64,000 bases of DNA from Thermovenabulum sp049723235. GTDB taxonomy: Bacteria; Bacillota; Thermosediminibacteria; Thermosediminibacterales; Thermosediminibacteraceae. This document shows positions 1 through 8,824 of the stretch, one piece after another. The notes under the pieces were generated by a model. That model did no database searches. It saw only the letters and a program-made list of their open reading frames with translations, and was not told the DNA's origin. Location of the stretch: NCBI RefSeq assembly GCF_049723235.1, contig NZ_JBNARB010000008.1, positions 1-64,000 on the forward strand. Reading direction: 5' to 3'. Position 1 is the stretch's first letter. Each line of letters opens with the position of its first letter. A program made the position numbers and the translations under genes.

Positions 1-17
1 TATTGGAAGGAAATTTT

Positions 18-37
18 TTGGTACCAAAAAGTACCAA
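18..37. repeat. short inverted repeat downstream of metF
   Basis: TTGGTAC and GTACCAA flank a 6-nt loop of CAAAAA. The repeat lies 45 bases beyond the stop of the methylenetetrahydrofolate reductase gene. On the minus strand the arm is followed by A's rather than T's, so it is a poor intrinsic terminator for that gene. It could end a plus-strand transcript or be a protein site. Nothing else is recognised in positions 1-81. Confidence 0.35.
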
Positions 38-81
38 TTTATATCATAACTTCAGTTAAAACTATTATTTTATACTATATC

Positions 82-1641
82 TTATTTTTTACCTTTTTCA
101 TTATTTTCTATTCCTAAATGGGAAGCTGAATGATCCCGTCCTAAGTAATAATTCAGCCAGGAGGATGTATGATAAAGATCCCAGTTGGGAGGAGGTATTA
201 TATCACCGGCAAGTTTTTCTTCTTTACCGTCATTTTTTAAGCGGGCATAAGCTCTAACATAAGCGCATTTTTTCTTATTTGGATATACCTCGCACCAGCC
301 CATAAAACTGCCACCGCAAGCTCCATTCCTTTGTTTTTTGGGGCATTGAGACATGGGACATACATAGGCCACATCCATTAAAGCGCAGTCTCCGCAATCG
401 TGGCAATCGTATAAACAAACCTTCATTAAATGTTCAAAAGCATGGTAAGGTCGCTCCAGCGATGTTCCGTCAACCCTTTTTGCTATTGCCCGCATTGGCT
501 TCCATAATGGCGCTTTGGGTTCCAGCATTAGTTTATGGGTTAAAGTTGAAAGTTTATATACAAATTCCACCTTTGTATCAAGGGGTCTATTTTCCCTATC
601 CACCGGTTGTGATGTATTTAAACCTGTTTCGGGATCTTTTTCATAATAATAAAAACCACCGGGGATGGGGTAGTCAAATTCATGAATATAGTCCATCCAA
701 TTTGCACTTAATTCCTCACCTTTTTCAATGATGTACTCCACATCCTCGTATTTTAAATTATGGCCACCGATATGAACACCATCAAAATTCATACCCTTCA
801 TAAAAGCATACATTTTTGCCGCTCTATCAAGGCAAGCTTTATATCCCTTATCCGGAGCTTGCGCTTCTTTTTCCAGCTCTGCTACCAATTTATCTGTAAC
901 CACGCATCCCGGAATTTTATTTTTGTTCATCGCCTTTGCAGTACCAATGGGTAAAACGTAAATATTGCCTATTACAGGGATATCCCATCCTTGCTGCCTG
1001 ATATATTGAATTACTTCATGAAATTTCCTTGCATCATATCCCAGCTGGGTAACAATAAATTGGGCTCCCACTTCTATTTTCTTCTTTAACTTATAATATT
1101 GCACCATTTGCTCAGCTTCGGTGGCCTTGAAGGGAGACACTACAGCACCTGCAAAAAAATCACTGGGTTTATGCTTAACAGTCCCCTTAATTCCCGGGTA
1201 TTCCAGCCCATTGTTCATCTTTGATATGAGTTCCAGGACGTGAACAGGATCTAAATCAAAAACCGGCATGGGACGACCCTTATAGCCTGTAACAGGATAG
1301 TCTCCAGTCATTACAAGGAGATTTCTTATTCCCATTCTATCCAAAGCATAAAGCTGGCTCTCAATCTGGTTGCGATTCCTATCCTTGCAGGTAAAATGAA
1401 CTAAGGGCTCTATACCTTTTTTAATAATTTCTAAAGCAAGATAGTCAGCCAGTATCGCGGGATTTCCTCCCGGATTATCCGTCAGCGTAATAGCGTGAAT
1501 TTTTCCCCCTTTAGCCGCCTGTTCAGCTGCCATGAGTACTTCTTCCTGGTTTTTTTCAAAAGCGCCCCTGCCAGGCACCAATTCCCAGGTTATAGAGAAA
1601 ACCTCTTTATTTAATAATGATTCTTTAAAGCGGTTCTCCAT
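82..1641 (-). CDS. metF: methylenetetrahydrofolate reductase with fused MetV-like C-terminal domain
   Basis: Reduces 5,10-methylene-tetrahydrofolate to 5-methyl-tetrahydrofolate in the cytoplasm, feeding methionine synthesis or a Wood-Ljungdahl methyl branch. At 519 aa it is far longer than a plain MetF (about 300 aa). Residues 1 to about 310 form the MetF TIM barrel (TLTDNPGG and LLVMTGDYP motifs). Residues about 405-470 hold a dense Cys cluster (CLYDCHDCGDC, CPMSQCPKKQ, GACGG) matching the MetV/MTHFR C-terminal family, a probable metal or Fe-S module. The ATG follows a GGAAGGTGA ribosome site. It is transcribed alone, 176 bp past the icd stop. A one-polypeptide form replaces the separate MetF and MetV of many acetogens. 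Function is secure; the electron donor is not. Confidence 0.9.
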   Translation of the reverse strand: MENRFKESLLNKEVFSITWELVPGRGAFEKNQEEVLMAAEQAAKGGKIHAITLTDNPGGNPAILADYLALEIIKKGIEPLVHFTCKDRNRNQIESQLYALDRMGIRNLLVMTGDYPVTGYKGRPMPVFDLDPVHVLELISKMNNGLEYPGIKGTVKHKPSDFFAGAVVSPFKATEAEQMVQYYKLKKKIEVGAQFIVTQLGYDARKFHEVIQYIRQQGWDIPVIGNIYVLPIGTAKAMNKNKIPGCVVTDKLVAELEKEAQAPDKGYKACLDRAAKMYAFMKGMNFDGVHIGGHNLKYEDVEYIIEKGEELSANWMDYIHEFDYPIPGGFYYYEKDPETGLNTSQPVDRENRPLDTKVEFVYKLSTLTHKLMLEPKAPLWKPMRAIAKRVDGTSLERPYHAFEHLMKVCLYDCHDCGDCALMDVAYVCPMSQCPKKQRNGACGGSFMGWCEVYPNKKKCAYVRAYARLKNDGKEEKLAGDIIPPPNWDLYHTSSWLNYYLGRDHSASHLGIENNEKGKK

Positions 1642-1817
1642 CTTTTCTCTTCACCTTCCAAAATAAATTCCCCCTGCTGAATATCGGTATTATTTAAAAA
1701 ATTCATTTTTTTCAATAATATTTTTTAAATACTTTATATTTTAATTAAACAATAATTTAAATAATTTTTCAATAGCTTAATTAATAACACGGTTCGAAAA
1801 TTTGTCGTATTATTTAA

Positions 1818-2825
1818 TTAAAGTTCTTTTATTTTTTCACAAATTTTTATTGAAAACTCTTCGGTAGTGGCATTTCCTCCAAGATCGGGAGTTAAGCATA
1901 ATTTTTCTTTTATTACTATTTCCAGAGCTTTTTCTATTTTTCGTCCCCGTTCTGACTCACCTATGTATTTTAGCATTTGCGCTGCTGAAAGAATCAAAGC
2001 GGTAGGGTTTGCTATATTTTTCCCTGCGATATCCGGTGCACTCCCGTGAACTGCTTCAAAAACAGCTAAATTATCACCTATATTAGCACCAGGTACAACT
2101 CCCAGGCCACCCACAAGTCCAGCACAAAGGTCAGAAATTATATCCCCGTAAAGGTTCGGGCATAAAATAACATCGTAAATTTCAGGGTTTCTCACCAGCT
2201 GCATACACATATTGTCTACTATAATCTCTTCATAAATTATATCAGGGTATTCCTTTGATACATTACGGACACATTCTAAAAATAGTCCATCAGTAAGCTT
2301 CATAATATTTGCTTTATGAACGGCTGTCACTTTTTTTCTGCCCTCTCTTTTTGCGTATTCAAAGGCAAATTTTGCTATACGCGTAGAGGCTTTTGCGGTG
2401 ATAATTTTAATACTTTCCGCCGCAAAGTCTCCTATTCTGTGCTCCACGCCACAATAAAGATCTTCTGTGTTTTCGCGAATAACTACAATATCCACATTTT
2501 TATAATGGCTATTTATTCCCTCAAGGGATTTAGCCGGTCGAACGTTCGCAAATAAATCTAATTCCTTTCTTAAAGCCACATTAATGCTTCGAAATCCCTC
2601 GGCAATTGGAGTAGTTGTAGGCCCTTTTAAACAAACACCATTTCTCCTTATTGAATTTATAACCTCATCGGGCAACGGGTTTTTATATTTTTCTATAGCA
2701 CAAGTTCCTGCTTCAAAAATTTCCCACTCCACTTTTAAGCCTGTCGCTTCCACAACTTCAAGGGTAGCTTTAGTTATTTCCGGTCCAATTCCATCACCGG
2801 GTATTAGAGTAATCCTGTGCATCAT
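1818..2825 (-). CDS. icd: NAD-type isocitrate dehydrogenase
   Basis: Oxidatively decarboxylates isocitrate to 2-oxoglutarate; third gene of the nifV-like/acn/icd operon. It is 335 aa, a short single-domain member of the isocitrate/isopropylmalate dehydrogenase family. The substrate region reads FRSINVALRKELDLFANVRP (about residues 79-98); its S-x-N plus LRK pattern is typical of isocitrate rather than isopropylmalate enzymes. The cofactor region HGSAPDIAGK has Asp where NADP enzymes carry Lys, so NAD is predicted. The start ATG overlaps the aconitase stop (ATGA), indicating translational coupling; a second ATG follows immediately. Homoisocitrate dehydrogenase is the main alternative, but the S-x-N motif and the neighbours favour isocitrate. 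Confidence 0.87.
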   Translation of the reverse strand: MMHRITLIPGDGIGPEITKATLEVVEATGLKVEWEIFEAGTCAIEKYKNPLPDEVINSIRRNGVCLKGPTTTPIAEGFRSINVALRKELDLFANVRPAKSLEGINSHYKNVDIVVIRENTEDLYCGVEHRIGDFAAESIKIITAKASTRIAKFAFEYAKREGRKKVTAVHKANIMKLTDGLFLECVRNVSKEYPDIIYEEIIVDNMCMQLVRNPEIYDVILCPNLYGDIISDLCAGLVGGLGVVPGANIGDNLAVFEAVHGSAPDIAGKNIANPTALILSAAQMLKYIGESERGRKIEKALEIVIKEKLCLTPDLGGNATTEEFSIKICEKIKEL

Positions 2826-4756
2826 ACCTCACCCCTGAAATTTTGTTTTATAAAATTTAAAAGACCTCCAGCAAGCAATATCTTTATTTGTCTTGGTCCC
2901 AAATCAAACTTAACTGGAATTTCAATATTTCGGGTAACATTTTTTAGTATTGCCTCACCTTTCATTAAGCTTTCTTTTATATTTTTTAACACCAATTTGT
3001 CATTATCAGTTATATTCTCATAATCTTCAACTTTTTTAAATGTCATTGGAATAATTCCATAATTAACTAAATTATCCCGGTGTATCCTTGCAAAGGACTT
3101 GGCGATAACAGCTTTTACCCCAAGGTAATAAGGAGCCAGTGCGGCGTGTTCCCTGCTGGATCCCTGTCCGTAATTTTCACCAGCAACAATAATTCCCCCG
3201 TTTTTTTCTTTTGCCCTTTTTGAGAAATCTTTATCAATAGCAGAAAAACAATATTCGGCTAACGCAGGTATATTTGATCTCAAAGGTAAAAGCTTTGCTG
3301 TGGATGGTAAAATATGATCGGTGGTGATATTATCTCCTACTTTTATTAAAACCGATCCTTCTAAATGTTCACCCCGTTCCCGACCAGCAGAAATCGGAAT
3401 TATATTTGGCCCATAATAAACTTTTATCGAATCTCTATCAATAGGAGGAGGTATAATCATATTATCTTCTATTACGTATTTTTCCGGTTCACATACTTCG
3501 GGCATATCGCCCAATTCTCTCGGATCGGAAAGTTCACCTTTTAGAGCAGTAATTGCTGCAACTGCAGGACTTGCTAATATTACTTGAGCATTTTGGGTCC
3601 CACATCTTCCTTTAAAATTTCGGTTAAATGTCCTGACGGAAACCTCTCCTGTGCCTGGAGCCTGCCCCATTCCTATACATGGTCCACAAGTACATTCCAG
3701 AATTCTGGCTCCGGCGGAAATTATGTCTGCAAGAATTCCACTTTGAGCCATCATCGTCAAAACCTGCTTTGACCCCGGAGATATTACAAGGCTCACCCCT
3801 GGATGAACCGTTTTCCCTTTTAGCATTTTCCCTACCAGCATCATATCTTTGTAGGAAGAATTGGTGCAACTACCAATTGCTACCTGATCCACTTTTATTC
3901 CTTTTACTTCATTGATGGGATGAACATTATCCGGGCTATGGGGAAGTGCTACTAAAGGTTCCAGCTCTGAAAGATTTATTTCAATTTTCCCATCGTAATT
4001 CGCTCCTACATCAGGCAGTAATTCGATCCAGTCTTTTTCTCTTCCCTGTGCTTTAAGAAACTTACATGTAACTTCATCGCTGGGAAAAATTGAAGTTGTT
4101 GCTCCGAGCTCTGCCCCCATATTGGCAATTGTAGCCCTTTCATGAATTGAAAGAGTTTTTACCCCTTCACCGGTGTATTCAAATATTTTGCCAACTCCTC
4201 CCTTTACACTTAATCTCCTTAAAAGCTCTAAAATTAAGTCCTTTGCAGTAACCCACGGTTTTAGCTTTCCCTTCAGCTCCACATTAATAATTTGGGGGAC
4301 CCTTAAATAATAAGGATATCCTGCCATGGCAGCCGCCACATCAAGTCCCCCTGCGCCTATTGCAAGACAGCCTATTCCCCCCGCTGTAGGAGTATGACTG
4401 TCAGAACCTAAAAGCGTATCTCCGGGCACTGCAAACCTTTCTAAATTTACCTGATGGCAAATACCATTCCCGGGTTTTGAATAATAAATTCCGTATTTTT
4501 GTGCAATGGTAGCTATAAATTTATGGTCATCGGCGTTTTCATAACCTGTTTGGAGGGTATTATGATCTATATAGGCTACAGACCTTTTTGTTTTCACCCT
4601 ATCTATTCCCATTGCTTCCAATTGTAAATATGCCATTGTACCCGTTGCATCCTGGGTCAGGGTTTGATTTATTTTAATAGCAATTTCTTCACCTGCTCTA
4701 ATCTCTCCTTCTACTAAGTGATTTAATAAAATTTTTTGAGTGATATTTAATTTCAT
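2822..4756 (-). CDS. acnA: aconitate hydratase
   Basis: Isomerises citrate to isocitrate with a [4Fe-4S] cluster. It is 644 aa from the ATG at 4756, preceded by GGGAGGTGATC; an upstream in-frame ATG at 4795 lacks its own site and lies inside the previous gene. Cluster ligands are visible in GSCTNS and CTCGPCIGMG. The C-terminal swivel domain has GENYGQGSSREHAAL, where GQGSSRE is aconitase-like and isopropylmalate isomerases have GCGSSRE. The length and single-chain layout fit the short bacterial/archaeal aconitase subfamily. It starts 2 bases after the synthase stop and overlaps icd by 4 bases, so the three are one transcript. Homoaconitase is possible but less likely. Confidence 0.9.
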   Translation of the reverse strand: MKLNITQKILLNHLVEGEIRAGEEIAIKINQTLTQDATGTMAYLQLEAMGIDRVKTKRSVAYIDHNTLQTGYENADDHKFIATIAQKYGIYYSKPGNGICHQVNLERFAVPGDTLLGSDSHTPTAGGIGCLAIGAGGLDVAAAMAGYPYYLRVPQIINVELKGKLKPWVTAKDLILELLRRLSVKGGVGKIFEYTGEGVKTLSIHERATIANMGAELGATTSIFPSDEVTCKFLKAQGREKDWIELLPDVGANYDGKIEINLSELEPLVALPHSPDNVHPINEVKGIKVDQVAIGSCTNSSYKDMMLVGKMLKGKTVHPGVSLVISPGSKQVLTMMAQSGILADIISAGARILECTCGPCIGMGQAPGTGEVSVRTFNRNFKGRCGTQNAQVILASPAVAAITALKGELSDPRELGDMPEVCEPEKYVIEDNMIIPPPIDRDSIKVYYGPNIIPISAGRERGEHLEGSVLIKVGDNITTDHILPSTAKLLPLRSNIPALAEYCFSAIDKDFSKRAKEKNGGIIVAGENYGQGSSREHAALAPYYLGVKAVIAKSFARIHRDNLVNYGIIPMTFKKVEDYENITDNDKLVLKNIKESLMKGEAILKNVTRNIEIPVKFDLGPRQIKILLAGGLLNFIKQNFRGEV

Positions 4757-4758
4757 CT

Positions 4759-5904
4759 TTAGATCACCTCCCGTCCAACCTTTTTCTGATTCCAATTGTA
4801 ATATAAATATAAAAATTCCCTTTCCGTTAGACTTCGTTTTATTGATACCGCGGTTTCTCTTACTCTTTTCAATAATTCTTGAGCTTCTTCTCTCGATATC
4901 CTTATATCATATTTCCCCAGGGTGCTAATTATTGCCGCAGTCCCCGAATGTTTACCAATGAAAATTTTTCTTTCCAGCCCCACCTCTGAAGGATTAAAAA
5001 CTTCATAGGTTTCCGGATGTTTTAAGGCCCCATCCACATGTATTCCTGATTCATGAGCAAAAATATTTTCTCCAACAATTGCCTTCCACGGTGGTAAAAT
5101 TCTTCCGCTGGCCTTAGCCACATATTCGGATATTTCTTTAAACAGTTCAGTTTTTAAATTTATTTCCCATCCGAGTACATATTTTAATGCCATTGCTACT
5201 TCCTCCAGTGCGGCATTACCCGCTCTTTCTCCCAAACCATTAACGGTCACTCCCACATGAGTAGCACCCGCTATTATTCCTGCTATGGCATTGGCCGTAG
5301 CCATTCCGAAATCGTTATGAGTATGCATTTCTATTTCTAAATCTACGGCTTCTCTTAACTTTTTTATCTTCTCATAGGTCGAAAATGGGTCTAAAATCCC
5401 CACCGTGTCGCAAAACCTCAATCTATCTGCTCCCGCCTCTTTTGCTGCTTTACCGAACTCTATCAAAAAATCCTGATCTGCCCGGGAAGCATCTTCGGCA
5501 TTAACAGATACGTAAACACCGTGCTTTTTTGCAAAAATTGTCGCCTCTACCATTTGTTCTATTACTTTTTCTCTTGTAGTTCGTAGTTTGTGCTGTATAT
5601 GAAGATCAGAAACTGCAATGGAAATAGCAACCGCATCCACACCACATTTGAGAGATTTTTCAATATCGTCGATAACTGCCCGGTTCCAAGCCATGATGCT
5701 GGCTTTCAGTCCAGCCTTTACAATTGCTCTAATACTTTTTTCTTCTTCCTCTCCCATCGCAGGTATCCCAGCTTCTATCTGGTCTATCCCTATCATATCG
5801 AGAAGCTTTGCTATAATCACCTTTTCCTCCGGCGCAAAAACCACTCCAGCGGTTTGTTCCCCATCCCTTAAAGTAGTGTCTACCCATAAAACTTTGGGTT
5901 TCAT
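4759..5904 (-). CDS. NifV-like synthase; candidate (Re-type) citrate synthase
   Basis: A 381-aa DRE-TIM metallolyase of the homocitrate/isopropylmalate synthase superfamily. It condenses acetyl-CoA with a 2-oxoacid. Motifs are DTTLRDGEQTAGVVF (about residues 8-22) and the metal-binding HTHNDFGMATAN; then GLGERAGNAALEE and HESGIHVDG. By sequence alone it would be called homocitrate synthase NifV. Its operon partners are aconitase and an isocitrate-type dehydrogenase, pyruvate carboxylase and glutamate synthase are adjacent, and dapB in this window shows lysine is made through diaminopimelate. I therefore infer oxaloacetate as substrate and citrate as product, as known for Re-citrate synthases of this superfamily. 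The start at 5904 has a GGGGGT site; the longer frame to 5979 would run through the promoter. Confidence 0.75.
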   Translation of the reverse strand: MKPKVLWVDTTLRDGEQTAGVVFAPEEKVIIAKLLDMIGIDQIEAGIPAMGEEEEKSIRAIVKAGLKASIMAWNRAVIDDIEKSLKCGVDAVAISIAVSDLHIQHKLRTTREKVIEQMVEATIFAKKHGVYVSVNAEDASRADQDFLIEFGKAAKEAGADRLRFCDTVGILDPFSTYEKIKKLREAVDLEIEMHTHNDFGMATANAIAGIIAGATHVGVTVNGLGERAGNAALEEVAMALKYVLGWEINLKTELFKEISEYVAKASGRILPPWKAIVGENIFAHESGIHVDGALKHPETYEVFNPSEVGLERKIFIGKHSGTAAIISTLGKYDIRISREEAQELLKRVRETAVSIKRSLTEREFLYLYYNWNQKKVGREVI

Positions 5905-5941
5905 ACGGCTACCCCCTTTGTTTATTTGTATTCTTGATTTA

Positions 5942-5959
5942 TTGTATGCAATTATACAA
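5942..5959. promoter_or_regulatory. operator-like inverted repeat, copy 1
   Basis: TTGTATGCAATTATACAA is an 18-bp repeat with perfect TTGTAT/ATACAA arms and a 6-bp spacer. It covers the -10 box of the nifV-like operon promoter. A second copy with the same arms lies at 6097-6114. The shape suits a dimeric repressor, perhaps GntR-like; this is an inference and no regulator gene is nearby. Confidence 0.75.
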
Positions 5960-5979
5960 CGTGAGGATTTAGCTGTCAA
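5951..5979 (-). promoter_or_regulatory. consensus sigma-A promoter of the nifV-like/acn/icd operon
   Basis: Minus-strand TTGACA (5974-5979) and TATAAT (5951-5956) are separated by exactly 17 bases, a perfect match. Transcription should start near 5944, about 40 bases before the ATG at 5904. The -10 box lies inside the inverted repeat 5942-5959, so a bound regulator would block RNA polymerase. Confidence 0.85.
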
Positions 5980-6049
5980 TATTTCAGGGAAAGTTTTTTT
6001 ATTTATTTAATACTTTATCAATTTATCTTTTTAATTTTTAAATTTATTA

Positions 6050-6078
6050 TTGACATAAATATCGCACGAATATATAAT
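6050..6078 (+). promoter_or_regulatory. consensus sigma-A promoter of the split glutamate synthase operon
   Basis: TTGACA (6050-6055) and TATAAT (6073-6078) are separated by 17 bases. The start of transcription should fall near 6085, giving a leader of about 117 bases before the ATG at 6202. The second inverted repeat begins about 12 bases downstream of the predicted start site. Confidence 0.85.
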
Positions 6079-6096
6079 TTAAAAATAATTGTTTTA

Positions 6097-6114
6097 TTGT
6101 ATGCTATAATACAA
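6097..6114. promoter_or_regulatory. operator-like inverted repeat, copy 2
   Basis: TTGTATGCTATAATACAA matches copy 1 at 16 of 18 positions, with identical arms and spacer length. It lies just downstream of the glutamate synthase promoter, a usual repressor roadblock position. The two copies are 155 bp apart, so looping by one regulator is possible. Confidence 0.75.
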
Positions 6115-6201
6115 TTTACTATGTTTTCTTATTATTTTCTTAATTTACCTAAGGTTACAATAATTGTGTTTTATAATATTGAAAAGCATAGGAGGTTAAA
6201 A

Positions 6202-7287
6202 ATGTTTCAATCACCATCTTTAAAGGATATTTCAGGATGTGCAATTGCAAGTATTTTAAATACTAAAGGAAAAGGTATTAAAGGGGATGTCATTACATCC
6301 GCAATATCTGTCATGCGAGAACGCTCAAATGGTTTAGGCGGAGGATTTGCTGCTTATGGAATATATCCAGAATTCAAAGATTATTATGCCTTTCATATTA
6401 TGTTTGTGGATGAAAGTATAAAAGAATCTGTGGAAGCCTACCTTCAGGAAAAAATGGTACTGGTTAAAAGTGAGGCTATCCCTACTCGTAAAAAAATGAG
6501 CTTTTTAAATACTCCGCTTTTGTGGCGATATTTCCTTGAAGTGCCAAAAAGCAAATTGACATCTGCAATTACTGAAGAGGATTATGTAGTTTCAATAGTT
6601 ATGAAGATTAATAAGCGCTTTAAAGGTGCTTTCGTCTTTTCCAGCGGTAAAAATATGGGAGTTTTCAAGGGGCTTGGTTATCCTGAAGATATAAGCAGGT
6701 TTTATAGATTGGAAGAATATGAGGGATACCTTTGGACTGCTCATGGTAGATTCCCTACAAATACACCTGGATGGTGGGGAGGGGCTCATCCTTTTGCCCT
6801 GTTAGATTGGTCCGTTGTGCATAACGGTGAAATAAGTTCTTATGGAACCAATAAAAGATATGTGGAAACTTTCGGATATGAATGTTCCCTCTTAACCGAT
6901 ACTGAGGTAATTGTCTATTTACTGGACCTTTTAATCAGACGACATGGATTACCTATAGATATCGCGCTAAATGCCTTAGCCCCACCTTTTTGGGCAGAAA
7001 TCGATTCAATGGATAAAAACATGAAAGAAGCTCTTAGTGCGTTAAGGATGGTATATGCAAGTGCCCTTCTAAACGGCCCTTTCAGCATAATAATAGCTAA
7101 CAGCCACATGATGATAGGATTGACCGATAGGATTATGCTAAGGCCTTTGGTGGCAGCAAAAAAAGATGATTTTTATTATATGGCTTCTGAAGAAGCGGCA
7201 ATTAGAGAAATTTGTATCGAACCTGATACAGTATGGAGCCCTAAAGGAGGAGAGCCTATAGTGGTACGCATGGAGGTGAGAACATGA
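6202..7287 (+). CDS. glutamate synthase, class II glutamine amidotransferase subunit (split GltB domain 1)
   Basis: Hydrolyses glutamine and delivers ammonia to the synthase subunit encoded next. It is 361 aa; motifs are MRERSNGLGGGFAAYGIYP, AHGRFPTNTPGWWGGAHPF and VVHNGEISSYG, all class II amidotransferase. The likely nucleophile is Cys13 (ISGCAIAS), so removal of a 12-residue leader is needed to expose it. The ATG at 6202 follows AGGAGGTTAAAA; an upstream TTG at 6097 would put the operator inside the gene and is rejected. The stop overlaps the next start (ATGA). This is the archaeal-type arrangement in which the long GltB chain is split into separate proteins. Confidence 0.88.
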   Translation: MFQSPSLKDISGCAIASILNTKGKGIKGDVITSAISVMRERSNGLGGGFAAYGIYPEFKDYYAFHIMFVDESIKESVEAYLQEKMVLVKSEAIPTRKKMSFLNTPLLWRYFLEVPKSKLTSAITEEDYVVSIVMKINKRFKGAFVFSSGKNMGVFKGLGYPEDISRFYRLEEYEGYLWTAHGRFPTNTPGWWGGAHPFALLDWSVVHNGEISSYGTNKRYVETFGYECSLLTDTEVIVYLLDLLIRRHGLPIDIALNALAPPFWAEIDSMDKNMKEALSALRMVYASALLNGPFSIIIANSHMMIGLTDRIMLRPLVAAKKDDFYYMASEEAAIREICIEPDTVWSPKGGEPIVVRMEVRT

Positions 7288-8786
7288 AATTTTCCCATCC
7301 TGACTTCTTAGTTAAAATAAATGAAAACTGTATAAAGTGTAAACGTTGTATATCTGAATGCAGCTTTCAAGTTTTTACCTGGGAAAAGGATAAAGTAAAA
7401 ATTGCCCATGAAAAATGCGTAGCCTGCCATAGATGTACAGTCTACTGTCCAGCAGGAGCAATAGCTGTGGTGAAATTTCCTGCAGAATATAAAGAAAACT
7501 ATCTCTGGGCTCAAGAGATTATTAAAGATATCTGGAAGCAGGCCGATACCGGCGGGAAAATATTAACCGGTACAGGAAACGATAGGCCTTACCCTGTATT
7601 GTGGGATAAAATCCTTCTGGATGCCAGTCAGGTGACCAACCCTTCCATAGATCCTTTAAGAGAACCTATGGAGCTACGCACTTACTTAGGAAAGAAACCA
7701 GAAAAGTTAGAATTCTGGTGCAACAAAAATGGGGAAGTGAAGCTTACAACAGTAATGGAACCGCAAATAAAACTTGAAACTCCCATAATTTTTGCAGGTA
7801 TGTCCTATGGAGCAGTAAGTTTAAATGTTCATCTAATTCTTGCAAAAGCCGCTCAAGAATTAGGCACCCTTATGAATACTGGAGAAGGGGGACTTCCTGC
7901 AGAGCTTTTACCCTATAAAGATAATATTGTAGTTCAATGTGCTTCCGGCAGGTTTGGAGTAAGCCTTGAATATCTTAACTCCTGTGCCGCCGTTGAAATT
8001 AAGATCGGGCAAGGGGCTAAACCAGGAATCGGTGGACATCTCCCCGGTGAAAAAGTTACAGAAGATATTTCGCGAACCAGAATGATTCCATCGGGCACTG
8101 ATGCCATATCGCCTGCACCTCATCACGATATTTATTCAATTGAGGACTTGAAACAGCTCATATATGCTATCAAAGAGGCTACTCGTTATAAAAAACCGGT
8201 AGGAGTGAAAATAGCCGCGGTTCACAACGTTGCCGCCATTGCAAGCGGCGTAGTTAGAGCAGGAGCTGATATTATTACCATTGATGGCTTTAGAGCTGGA
8301 ACGGGAGCTGCACCAAAAGTTATAAGGGACCATGTGGGAATCCCTATAGAAATTGCCCTTGCGCAGGTGGATGAACAGCTTAGAAGAGAAGGTATTCGTC
8401 ATATGGCATCTATTATAGCAAGTGGTGGTATAAGAAATAGCGCTGATATAATAAAAGCTATTGCCCTGGGAGCGGATGCAGTAGCAATCGGTACAGCTGC
8501 TTTGATAGCATTGGGTTGCCATTTATGCCAGAAGTGTTATACCGGGCTTTGCCCCTGGGGGATAACTACCCAAAAGCCTGAATTAATAAATCGCCTGGAT
8601 GTGAATGAAGGAGTTTTAAGAGTAACCAATTTGGTTAAAGCGTGGAATCTGGAAATAAAGGAAATTCTTGGAGCCCTCGGAATAAATTCCATAGAAAGTC
8701 TTAGAGGCAATAGAGAAAGGTTGAGAGGCATTGATTTGGATGAGGTTTACTTAGATGTGCTGGGAATAAAACCGGCAGGTCGATAA
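7284..8786 (+). CDS. gltB: glutamate synthase, FMN/Fe-S synthase subunit with N-terminal ferredoxin domain
   Basis: Carries out reductive transfer of ammonia to 2-oxoglutarate, giving glutamate. Residues about 10-60 form a two-cluster ferredoxin (CIKCKRCISEC and CVACHRCTVYCP). The central part is the FMN-binding TIM barrel (GEGGLP, GQGAKPGIGGHLPGEKV, GVKIAAVHNVAAIASGVVRA). Near residue 412, CHLCQKCYTGLCPWG fits the Fe-S site of the family. It is 500 aa, typical of archaeal-type stand-alone enzymes. It overlaps the amidotransferase gene by 4 bases with a GGAGGTGAG site. No NADPH-binding GltD gene is in the window, so reduced ferredoxin may be the donor (inference). Confidence 0.9.
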   Translation: MKFSHPDFLVKINENCIKCKRCISECSFQVFTWEKDKVKIAHEKCVACHRCTVYCPAGAIAVVKFPAEYKENYLWAQEIIKDIWKQADTGGKILTGTGNDRPYPVLWDKILLDASQVTNPSIDPLREPMELRTYLGKKPEKLEFWCNKNGEVKLTTVMEPQIKLETPIIFAGMSYGAVSLNVHLILAKAAQELGTLMNTGEGGLPAELLPYKDNIVVQCASGRFGVSLEYLNSCAAVEIKIGQGAKPGIGGHLPGEKVTEDISRTRMIPSGTDAISPAPHHDIYSIEDLKQLIYAIKEATRYKKPVGVKIAAVHNVAAIASGVVRAGADIITIDGFRAGTGAAPKVIRDHVGIPIEIALAQVDEQLRREGIRHMASIIASGGIRNSADIIKAIALGADAVAIGTAALIALGCHLCQKCYTGLCPWGITTQKPELINRLDVNEGVLRVTNLVKAWNLEIKEILGALGINSIESLRGNRERLRGIDLDEVYLDVLGIKPAGR

Positions 8787-8824
8787 CTCTTGAGGATTAT
8801 TAAATAAACAGGAGGGATAGAATC

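Noticed and set aside
4759..5904. nitrogenase-linked homocitrate synthase NifV
   Set aside because: No nif genes are in the window, and the operon partners are aconitase and isocitrate dehydrogenase; citrate synthesis is the better reading, although sequence alone cannot exclude homocitrate.
5942..5959. GlnR or CodY operator
   Set aside because: The arms TTGTAT/ATACAA do not fit TGTNA-N7-TNACA or the CodY AATTTTCWGAAAATT motif.
5618..6010. 130-aa plus-strand reading frame
   Set aside because: Antisense to the NifV-like gene and running into its promoter; no motif.
8136..8522. 128-aa minus-strand reading frame
   Set aside because: Antisense to the glutamate synthase FMN subunit; Cys/Ser/Tyr-rich shadow.
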